Below, one piece after another: positions 9,561-20,300 of a stretch of DNA of 64,000 nt (positions within the stretch are counted from its first letter, which is position 1; each line of letters starts with the position of its first letter). The notes beneath the pieces were generated by a model. The model was not told where the DNA came from, did not search any database, and saw only the letters and a program-made list of their open reading frames with translations. The stretch spans positions 39,757,124-39,821,123 of the forward strand of contig OY757016.1 in NCBI GenBank assembly GCA_963580285.1, written 5' to 3'. The DNA comes from Lucinisca nassula. Lineage: Eukaryota; Mollusca; Bivalvia; Lucinida; Lucinidae. A program made the translations under genes and the position numbers.

Positions 9561-12500
9561 CAAGAACTTTTGAAGAAGAAAGACTTTTTTAACATTACAC
9601 TACATGTTATATAGTGAAAATAAACCCCGCCCACTGCAGCCATGTTTTATGTCGGATCAAAATTTCTTCAAGGAATATGACAGAGGTCCACCCAAGGAAC
9701 ATGCATGCCAAATAACTATGAAATAAAACAAGAACTTTTGCAGAAAATATTTTCAGCATTACACTATATGTTATATAGTGAAAATAAGCCTCGCCCATGG
9801 CGGCCATGTTTTTTTGTAAGATCAAATTTTTTTCAAGGAATCTGACAACTGTCCACCCAAGGACAATTCATGCAAATTACAATGAAATCCCACAAGTACT
9901 TTTGCAGAAAATGATTTTTTAGCATTATGTTATATGTTAAATAGTGAAAATAAGCCCCCCCCCCCCCCCCCATGGCGGCCATGTTTTTTGTTGGATCAAA
10001 GTTTCTTCAAGGAATCTAAAAGAGGTCCGTCCAAGGAACATTCATGCAAAATAAAAACAAGGCATCGCATGCGATACAAATCCCCTCGCACTAGACAACT
10101 TCGTGTGTGGAAAACACTGAAATGGCAAAAGTCCAACTTGCTTGAGATATTATCATATGCAACATTTGTGTAAAGTTTGTTCAAAAATCCTCCAATAAAT
10201 GTACATTCTAGAGTGATGACGTTTCTCTAAAAATAGCCATAGTGACCTTGACTTGAGGCCATGACCACGAAAGTAGATCTTGCTCAAGATATTATCATAA
10301 GCATCTTTTGTGTAAGGTTATATTAAAATCTGTTAATAAATGTAGGCGATAGAGCGATGACAAAGTTTTTCTAAAGATAGCCACAGTGACCTTGACTTTG
10401 AGGTCATGACCTTGAAAGTCGAAGTAAGTCGAGATATTATCATAAGAAACATTTGTGTGAAGTTCTATTACAATCCATCATTAAATGTAGGCGCTAGAGC
10501 GATGACAAAGTTTTTCTAAAAATAGCCACAGTGACCTTCACCTTGAAAGTCTAAATAGCTCGAGATATTGTCATAAGGAACATTTGTGTGAAGTTATATT
10601 GAAATTTGTGAAAAAATGTAGTCACTAGAGCAATGACAAAGTTTTTCTAAAAATAGCCACAGTGACCTTGACCTTGAAAGTCAAACTCGCTCGAGGTATT
10701 GTCATAAGGAACATTTGTGTGAAGTTATATTGAAATGGATAAAGAAATGTAAGCGCTAGAGCCATGACAAAGTTTTTCTAAAAATAGCCACAGTGACCTT
10801 GACCTTGAAAGTGGAACTCACTAGAGATATTGTTATAAGGAACATTTGTGTGAAGTAATATTGAAATTGGTGAAAAAAATGTAAGCGCTAGAGCAATGAC
10901 AAAGTTTTTCTAAAAATAGCCACAGTGACCTTGACCTTGAAAGTCAAACTCGTTCGAGGTATTGTCATAAGCAACATTTGTGTGAAGTTATATTGAAATT
11001 TGTGAAAAAATGTAGTCACTAGAGCAATGACAAAGTTTTTCTAAAAATAGCCATAGTGACCTTGACCTTGAAAGTTGAAATGGTGAGATATTGTCATAAG
11101 GAACATTTGTGTGAAGTTATATTGAAATGGATGAAGAAATGTAAGCGCTAGAGGGATGAAGAAGTTTTTCTAAAAATAGACACAGTGACCGTGACCTTGA
11201 AAGTGGAACTCGCTAGAGATATTGTCATAAGGAACATTTGTATGAAGTTATATTGAAATTGGTGAAGAAATGTAAACGCTAGAGCGATGACAAAGGTTTT
11301 CTAAAAAATAGCCACAGTGACCTTGACCTTGAAGCCTTGACATTGATAGTCCAACCCGCTTGAGATATTGTCATAAGGAACATTTGTGTGAAGTTATATT
11401 GAAATCAGTGAAGAAATATAGGCGATAGAGCGATGACAAAGTTTTTTCTAAAAATAGCCACAGTGACCCTGACCTTGAGGCCATGAGTTGGAAAGTCGAA
11501 CTCGCTGGAGATATTTTTATAAGGAACATTTGTGTGAAGTTATATTGAAATTGGTGAAGAAATGTAGGCGCTAGAGCGATGAAAATGTTTTTCTAAAAAT
11601 AGCCACAGTGACCTTGACCTTGAGGTCATGACCTTGAAAGTCCAACTCGCTCAAGATATTGTCATAAGGAACATTTGTGTGAAGTTATATTGAAATCAGT
11701 GAAGAAATATAGGCGATAGAGCGATGACAAAGTTTTTTCTAAAAAATAGCCACAGTGACCTTGACCTTGAAGCCTTGACATTGATAGTCGAACCCGCTTG
11801 AGATATTGTCATAAGGAACATTTGTGTGAAGTTATATTGAAATCAGTGAAGAAATATAGGCGATAGAGCGATGACAAAGTTTTTTCTAAAAATAGCCACA
11901 GTGACCCTGACCTTGAGGCCATGAGTTGGAAAGTCGAACTCGCTGGAGATATTTTTATAAGGAACATTTGTGTGAAGTTATATTGAAATTGGTGAAGAAA
12001 TGTAGGCGCTAGAGCGATGACAAAGTTTTTCTAAAAATAGCCACTGTGACCTTGATCTTGATGCCATGACCTTGAAAGTGGAACTCACTCAAGATATTTT
12101 TATAAGGATCATTTGTGTGAAGTTATATTGAAATTGGTGAAGAAATGTAAGCGCTAGAGCGATGACAATGTTTTTCTAAAAATAGCCACAGTGACCTTGA
12201 CCTTGAGGTCATGACCTTGAAAGTCCAACACGCTCGAGATATTTTTATAAGGATCATTTGTTTGAAGTTATATTGAAATTGGGGGAGAAATGTAGGCGCT
12301 AGAGCCATGACAAAGTTTTTCAAAAAATAGCCAGAGTGACCTTGACCTTGAGGTCATGACCTTGAAAGTCGATCTTGCTCCAGATATTGTCGTAAGGAAC
12401 GTTTGTGTGAAGTTATATTAAAATCGGTCAAGAAATGTAGGCGCTAGAGCAATGACAAAAGTACGTACGTACGTGGCGCTAGAGCGATGACAAAAGCATG

Positions 12501-13546
12501 TACGTACGTTGCGCTAGAGCGATGACAAAAGTACGTACTTACGTACGTATGTACGGGACAAATGCTATATCCCCCCTCACAACTATGTTGTGCGAGGGGA
12601 TAATGAAATCCAACAGGTGGGTTTGGAGGAGAAGATGTTTAAAGATTTTTAATTTTTTGTGTGGTTTTGTTGCCATGGCAACCAGAGTTCTGGGTGTAAC
12701 AAAATTCTTTGAAGGAATATAGAAGAGGACTAAGTAAGGAACATTCCTGTGAAGTTTGGTTACAATTGGCCCAGTAGTTTAGGAGGAGAAGATGTTTTAG
12801 CATTAAACTATATGTTCAATAGGGAAAATAAGCCCCGCCCATGGCGGCCATGTTTTTTGTCGGAACAAAATTTCTTCAAGGAATCTGAAAGGGGTCCACC
12901 CAAAGAACATTCATGCAAAATAAAAATGAAATCCAACAGGTGGTTTTGAAGGAGAAGATTTTTAAAGATTTTTAATATTTTGTGTTGTTTTGTTGCCATG
13001 GCAACCAGAGTTCTGGGTGTAACAAAATTCTTTGAAGGAATTTAGAAGAGGACTAAGTAAGGAACATTCCTGTGAAGTTTGGTTACAATTGGCCCAGTAG
13101 TTTAGGAGGAGAAGATGTTTTAGCATTACACTATATGTTAAATAGGGAAAATAAGCCCCGCCCATGGCGGCCATGTTTTTTGTCGGATCATAATTTCTTC
13201 AAGGAATCTGAAAGGGGTCCACCCAAGGAACATTCACGCAAAATAAAAATGAAATCCAACAGGTGGTTTTGGAGGAGAAGATTTTTAAAGATTTTTATTT
13301 TTTTTTGGTTTTGTTGCCATGGCAACCAGAGTTCTGGGTGTAACAAAATTCTTTGAAGGAATTTAGAAGAGGACTATGTAAGGAACATTCCTGTGAAGTT
13401 TGGTTACAATTGGCCCAGTAGTTTAGGAGGAGAAGATGTTTAAAGAAAAAGTTAACGCACGGACGCACGGACGGATGGACGCACGGACGCACGACGGACA
13501 CAGGGCCATGACAATAGCCCCGCTGGCCTTCGGCCAGTGGAGCTAA
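9561..13546 (+). mobile_element. Pearl/HINE-like element G2, interrupted by element F
   Basis: Tandem core G with units of about 300 bp or shorter derivatives: AATAAGCCCCGCCCATGGCG, GCCATGTTTTTTGTCGGATC, CCACCCAAGGAACATTCATG, TTTTGTTGCCATGGCAACCA and CCAGTAGTTTAGGAGGAGAA. It ends with AAAGTTAACGCACGGACGCA, an ACGG/ACGC run, and the hairpin GCTGGCCTTCGGCCAGTGGAGCT. The three units at 12604-13440 are the closest to each other. It has no canonical 5' palindrome, so it looks 5'-truncated. Element F sits inside one unit (10058-12603). Frames such as 13072-13356 are unit translations. Confidence 0.75.
10058..12603 (+). mobile_element. Pearl/HINE-like element F nested in G2
   Basis: The 5' end CAAGGCATCGCATGCGATAC has a palindrome and is followed by CCCCTCGCA. 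There are about 16 core units of 130-150 bp (CCACAGTGACCTTGACCTTG, GAGATATTGTCATAAGGAAC, TTTGTGTGAAGTTATATTGA, TAGGCGCTAGAGCGATGACA), a (GTAC)n run at 12463-12555, and a 3' hairpin CCCCCCTCACAAC...TTGTGCGAGGGG ending GATAA. The host unit of G2 resumes exactly where it left off, so both ends are fixed to within a few A residues and there is no target duplication. No coding capacity. Confidence 0.8.
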
Positions 13547-13904
13547 TGATAGGACCAACGTGAAAATTGTGTTAGGCATCCCGTCACCTCACAAGGAATG
13601 CATGTGCAAAGTTTCAGCTCAATTGTTGAAGAAATGTGGAAGTAGTTCGTATCACAGAAAAAGTGCAGACTTACAAACGCACAAACGGACAGTGCAAAAA
13701 CTATACGCCCTTCCAACTCAAAACCTAACAGAAGCAAAGTTTTCTGAAAGACTCTTTCAAAGTTTGCATCAAATAACTTTACGTTAAAAGCATACGTTAC
13801 AATCATCAATGATAGCCTGTCCAGTTGTGGGGGAAACTCAGCCATCGAAATTAAGGCAGATGGATACGCCATACATATTTTCCAAGGAAGACAAGTTTTG
13901 TAAC
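13547..13904 (+). repeat. Decayed HINE-like 3' region
   Basis: Contains AAAGTTTCAGCTCAATTGTT, GAAGAAATGTGGAAGTAG and ACAAACGCACAAACGGACAG, text typical of the 3' part of the tandem-core elements. The 109-codon minus-strand frame over it has no recognisable domain and is judged non-coding. Confidence 0.45.
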
Positions 13905-14130
13905 TTCCTGTCTGCTACCCTTTAAAACTAAATTCAGCCATTCAGCCCATTTCTGACTTTCCACCAATCAAATTACTTGATGTAATTTATTCCTACAAAC
14001 TCATGAAGTGAACAGCAAAAAGTAAAGATACTAAAACTGATCCCCTATGAAGCAGGGGTCTACTCTTAGAGGAAAGAATTTGCTCCTAAGGAGCAAATTC
14101 TTTCCTCTAAGGGTAGATCCCTATCAACAA
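13905..14130. mobile_element. MITE M2 with strong palindrome
   Basis: TTTCTGACTTTCCACCAATC and AAATTACTTGATGTAATTTA match the body of M1. The centre is a near-perfect inverted repeat: about 30 bases from 14059 (GTCTACTCTTAGAGGAAAGA...) pair with the 30 bases from 14089. It ends about 70 bp from the donor side of exon W10. Confidence 0.65.
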
Positions 14131-14200
14131 AAGAGGCAAGAAGGTTTAGATGGTGTTACCTCCCTTGGAAGCATATCCATTCTCCATTCTAAGCACCTAC

Positions 14201-14313
14201 CTTGCTACTGACTTGATAAAGTCTAGTGACACCAGACATTTATATTTTGGTTGTTCTATCTGGTCGTCTCCCGACACATGACCAAGGAAATGTAGACTGA
14301 CTAGGGAAGAGAT
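14201..14313 (-). CDS. ORC5: ORC5 exon W10 (113 bp): winged-helix, last exon found
   Basis: The acceptor is tttctgattacag before ATC and the donor is gtaggtgc, phase 0 in and 2 out. It encodes [20 protein letters not shown], then [18 protein letters not shown]. It corresponds to the human stretch ending in PKYKCTVSLDFIRAIAR. Because the exon ends in phase 2 after Ala-(AG), at least one more exon of about 14 codons plus the stop is expected. I could not find it between 14200 and 1, so it may lie outside the window or be too short to recognise. Confidence 0.94.
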
Positions 14314-17300
14314 CTGTAATCAGAAATACAAAATGAAGAAAATTGTATATTCTATTTAGGGCTTATCATAGGTGTTTTTTTTCCTTTTGTGTTGAGGTTT
14401 TACATCACCATCAGCACTATTTTGGACATTTTGGAGACATTGCTTCCGATTCTGGCAGACATTTACCTGACATTGAGATGAAATGAAATCTCAAGCTCTA
14501 CCACCCCAAGAAACTGCTATGGTTTAAGAAAGGGTCAGACTGGCACCACTTTTCCTGGGCAGGATTAGACCTAAGCAGTTTACCAGTACTCATGTTTGGT
14601 GGTGCACAGAAGCACCATGCAGCCATATCAATTTCTCCAAGCAGCAGTCACATGCTAGTCATTAAGTCTACTGTAGAAGCATGGGCATGCAAGGTCACAG
14701 GGTATGGAACAGTTCATACCAGGTGATATAGCACTCTTAACACCATTCAGAACTGAAAAGAAAGACAGATGTTGATTAAAGATAATATGAAGATTTTCAC
14801 ATAACTAGAAATGTGCCCAAAGAATATGGATGCCCCCTCCTGGTAGCCCAATTAAATAAACTTTAAAGCAAATTGCTAATGCCATCTCGGATGCAGACCT
14901 TATATACCCTTTCCAGCATTCGAAGTGGAGGAATAAAACTTGGCTTGAGCATTAAATGATCAAAGTGTTAATATGTCAAGTAATTACATCAATACTTATG
15001 AACAACTGGCTCTAGGAGATTCAGTGCAGAATTTTGGTGTTTTGTGTCATCCATGGCAAAAACTAATATTTTTGCTGAAAAAATGTGTCATTTTTGCATT
15101 TTTCAGCAAAAATACCATTGTACACCACCACCTCTTCATCACACTATTAATAGGGTCCAAAGCAGAAACCGTGTTACTTAAACAACCGTGATATATCCAA
15201 ATAAAATGTGAGATTATATAGGAAAATGACCATTCATAGTCATATTTCTATATAATCTACACATTTTTGGGATCCATCTTGAAACCGTGTTTTATCCATA
15301 CCATGTTATAATGAACCGTGTTATAATGAAGTTGTGCTGTATTAGATATTGCGCTTGCTTGTACATTAAATAGAGGATCTTACATGAGTGTTCATGTATT
15401 ATTGAATTTATTAAACGAGCTGAAGAAAAGGGATAAAATGCGAGGCTGTGCCGAGCATTTTATCCCTTTTCCTCAACGAGTTTAATAAATTCAATAATAC
15501 ATGAGCATGAATGCAAGATTCTATTTATCATATGACATTTAAAACACATTTATTTCACGAGTTTTGTACAAAAATGTCAATATTCCGCCATTAGTAAACG
15601 CGATGTCGTTAAGGACATCGTACATGTAACATTACGGGGCGTATCTAACTAATTTGCATATTTAATCCACTAGTGGATTATCAAATTTATTACATGGCGT
15701 TATTACACTCTCAGATGATAAATATTTTTACCGCTAATGAGTTTGTTAATAAAGCGAGGCTTCAAACAACAGGATCCAGATTTCACAATGTTCTATTGAT
15801 ACGGCCTGCAATTCCTATCTTCATTTATCTACTTTGGTAGATTATTGATAGCTTATTGGTTTATAACCAATCTCTGACAACTATCACATGAACAAGTCCG
15901 TGAAATGAACAAGCCCGTAAACCCCACTTTATATAGAGAAAACTGGGGTTTACTCCCTGACACACATTATGATAACACACCCGTGTGACAAAGTGCATTT
16001 TTACACATCTCCAAAATGGCTACTCTCTGATGAAAATACAAATTATTTTTCTTATTTCTGCTCCAAGACATAGGCTGTGGGTACTCATTCGAACTGCCTC
16101 AATGAGGCGGTTCTAACAAGCACTCACAACCTATGTTTGTGGTATAAATAAGAAAAATATTACGGATTTTCATCTGACAGAAAAATAGCCATTGTGATGT
16201 GAAAAAATGCACTATGTCGCACGGGTGTGTTATTGTAATGTGTGTCAGGGAGCAGACTCTTTGGCTCAGTGGTTTGAGTAATGGACTTTCACCCAAGCAG
16301 CCAGACCCAGAGCAGGCAGGGATTTTTATCAGCTATGCTTTAATCCTTTGTTATTTTTTTTGTTTGTTTGAATTGAGGTTTAACGTCCCCGTCAACACTG
16401 TATAGGTCATTTTGGAGACGCTGCTTCCAATTTTGCGGGACTTTTACCCGACATTGAGCTGAAATGACATCTCAAGCCCTGTCACCCAATGAAGCCAACA
16501 GGATTTATAAGCATGGACGGTCCGACTCGCACCGCTTTGCCTGGGCATTCCTTTGTTATAACTTATATTTTGTAAGACTATTACCTGCATGAAAATATTA
16601 GCTGTTGGAGCAACTTTTCCTTCCACTATAGAATAAAATATTGCCATCAGTCTGTCTAGCGGGAATGGTTTAGGTCCCAACATATGGTTACTAGTCTGAA
16701 ACAAATTTTGGTTTAGAGTTTAACAGCCTATTCAACACTTTTTAGGTCACATTGAGCCAGTCAAGTTTTCCAAACCACACTTCTCCTTAGCAGTCTTTTA
16801 CATATAGAGGAGCTTACACTCGTGGTCATTTCATATGAAATTTATGAAATGAGCCTTCGGCGAGTTTCATAGATTTCATATGAAATGACCAAAGTGTAAG
16901 ATCCTGTTTATCATATGACCACTGTAAATTGGATTTCATTGCCTTCAAATTTGACAAATTTTACACAAACAAGAGGGACCAATGGCCCTATATCGCTCAC
17001 CTGTGTACCAGAAAATCATACTCTACATAATACTACATACTAAATATCTAAGCTCTGGGTCTTATGGCTTCGGAGAAGAAGATTTTTGAAGTTTTTTCCA
17101 GTATAAGTCTATGGGAGCTAATGAGCCCTGTTGTGTGGCCAATTCTGACCCAAAGGGCATGGTTGGCAGGATTTATGTAGGGGACCATTTTATGTTGCTA
17201 TATACTAAATATCTAAGGTCTGTACTTCATGGTTTCAGAGAAGAAGATTTTTGAAGCTTTTTTTTTTTCATTATAAGTTTATAGAAGTTAAGGGGCCACA

Positions 17301-20300
17301 GGATTTGGCCAATTTGGACCCCAGGGGCATGATTGGCAGAATTCATGTAGGCGACCACTCGGCATTGCTACATGCTAAATACCTTAGCTCCGGGCCTTAT
17401 GGTTTCAGAGTTTTTTTTTTGAAGTTTTTTTTTCCATTTTAAGTTTTTTTTTTTTTTCCATTTTAAAAGTCTATGGTAGCTAATGGGCCCATGAGCATGG
17501 CCAATTTTGGCCCAAGGGGCATGGTTGGCATGATTTCTTAAGATGATCATTTCATGTTGCTACATACTATATATCTAAGCTCTGGGACTTTGTTTCAGAG
17601 GAGAAGAATTTTGAAGTTTTTTTTCCATTATAAGTCTATGGGAGCTAGTGGGCCCATAAGCATGGCCAATTTTGACCCCAGGGGAACAATTGGCAGGTTT
17701 TATGTAGGTGACCACATGACGTTGCTATATATATGTAAGTTCTGGGCCCTGTGGTTTCAGAGAAGAAGATTTTTGAAGTTTTTCCAATTGTAAGTCTATG
17801 GGAGCTAAAGAGCCCTGGGGCCAATTTGGATCCCAGGGGCATAATTGGCAGGATTTATGTAGGTGTCCACTTGACGTTTCTACACACTAAATATCTAAGC
17901 TCTGGGCTTTATGGTTTCAGAGAAGAAGATTTTTGAAGTTTTTCCATTATAAGTCAATGGGAGCTGATGAGCTCGGGTGTGGCCAATTTTGAGCCCAGGG
18001 GCATGTTTGGCATGATTTATGCAGATGACTATTTTATGTTGCTAGATACTAAACATCTAAGTTCTGTGCTTCATAGTTTCTGAGAAGAATTTTCCATTAT
18101 GAGTCTTTGGGAGCTAAGGGGCCCCAGAGCGTGGCCAATTTGGACCCCAGGGGCATGACTGGCAGGATTTATGTACGTGACCTTTTGCCGTTGCTACACG
18201 CTAAATATCTAAGCTCTGGGCCATGTGGTTTCAGGGAAGAAGATTTTTTAAGCTTTTCTCCTTACAAGTCTATGGAAGCCGATGAGCCCCAGGGTGTGGC
18301 TAATATTGGCCCCAGGTTTATGGTTAGCAGGATTTATGTAGGTGACTATTTTATTTTGCTACATACTAAATATCTAAGCACTGTGCTTCATAGTTTCAGA
18401 AAAGAAGATTTTTGAAGTTTTTTTTTCATTATAAGTTTCTGGGAGCTAAGGGGCCCCGGGGTGTGGCCAGGGGCATGATTGGCATGATTTATGTAGGTGA
18501 CTATTTTATGTTGCTAGATACTAAACATCTCAGCTCTGTGCTTCATAGTTTCTGAGAAGAATTTTCCATTATGAGTCTATGGGAGCTAAGGGGCCCCAGA
18601 GCGTGGACCCCAGGGGCATGATTGGCAGGATTTAGCTGAATATCTAAGCTCTGGGCCCTGTGGTTTCAGAGAAAAAGATTTTAAAAAATTTTCCCATTGT
18701 AAGTCTATGGGAGCTATATGTTGCCATGGCAACCAGAATTCCAATCCGATCAGCCCAAAAACCCTACCTGATGATGGTTCTCATGAAATTTGATCAAGAT
18801 TGGTCATGGGGTATTAGAGATATACTTATCAGAAATTGTTTACGGACGTACGGATGCATGCACGACGGATAAAATGTGATCACAAAAGCTCACCTTGTCA
18901 CTTCATGACAAGTGAGCTAAAAATGCATGGTTGACATGGACGTTGTCATGACGTTAATTAATCCTGCCAAAGTGTTATTATATCAGTGGTCATATGATTT
19001 TTATTACACAACATTATCCACTACTTATTAACGGCGCCATTTACTGGTACAGTGTGCGTTCTTCCACAAGAAACTGTCAACTGCCCCTTCTTAAATCAGA
19101 AGAAAGATGAGTGTCCGTGGCCTAATGAGCAAGAGTGCCGACTCTTAATCATTAGGTCTCTTACTGCTGTGGTTCGAGCTTTGCTTGGGTAACAAGTGGG
19201 AAATCAAGTTCCGCAATGGAGGGTCATGTGGTTTTTCTCCAGGTACTCCAGTTTTTGCCCATTTCTGATTAATGATCACCTTGAAATAAGTGAAATAATC
19301 TTGAAAGGGCCATAAAACGAAAACAAATAAATAAATCAGAAGTTAGAGAATAATTACAGAAAAGATTTCATGGCCAATCTCCACACAACGATGTTGCCAA
19401 CTCCTGGCCCCGAGGTTATAAAACTTTATTCATGCTCAACTCAGCTAACCCTGAAATTTGTTCTGCTCATAAATATTAAAATGCCATCAATTGTTGGCAT
19501 TGTTATATTTATGAGCAGGACAAATACTATTTTCTGCTCATCTCAACAGTAAAATGACTGCTTTGTCTGTATTTTTACATTCATATGCATTCAAAATTTT
19601 GTGCTCAAGCGAGTTGAGCATGAAAAATGTTTTATAACCTCGGGGCCTGATCGCTAGTCAGTTAGTCGGTTGTGCACCTTACGGTGGCATCTGAAACAAA
19701 AATAAAAGCCAAAGTATGGACATGAAAATATGTTTCCTTATTCTAGCCAGATGTTGCAGAATGCTGGTATATTTTCGTGTATCTACAGGAGTGTTTTTTC
19801 TTCTTACAACTGAGAGACAAACTGTGATTAACTAGAGCTGTCAGAGGATCTGACTATAGCCCCGCTTCAGCGCTGTCAGAGAAGAAAGTTATTTAAGCTG
19901 CAGAGAAAACAGTTATGAACAAGAAATAACTGTTGAAAATTTTACACTATCTGGAAAAACTCTAAGAGTTGTGAGCCCTTGTCCCTCATTTCAATGAGCA
20001 TGATACATTACCAGAATGTCCATGTTTATACTAAATTTCATCTTCCATTTTTCAATGTTCAAAGGGTAATAACTCCTAAAGTAGGCAAATCAGAGTCAGG
20101 GTTCCTGCGCTCTGCACATTGTCTCATGGTGCTTTACACTTGTGTGAAGTGTCATGAAAATATCTCAAATGGTTTGTGAGTTATGGAGCCGACACAGTCA
20201 AAATTGCCTTTTTAAATGTTCAAAGGGCAATAACTCCTAAAGTAGGCAAACCAGAGTTATGGTTCCTGCACTCTGCACATCATCTCAAGGTGCTTTTCAT

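Noticed and set aside
10058..12603. Core F as a CRISPR-like array
   Set aside because: Units of 130-150 bp diverge along their whole length. There are no short identical repeats with unique spacers, and the genome is eukaryotic.
13543..13872. 109-codon minus-strand frame as a gene
   Set aside because: Overlaps a decayed HINE-like 3' region and has no recognisable domain or partner exons.
16245..16335. Possible tRNA gene (TTTGGCTCAGTGGTTTGAG)
   Set aside because: Box-A-like text is present but box B and stem pairing are poor. At most a decayed SINE head.
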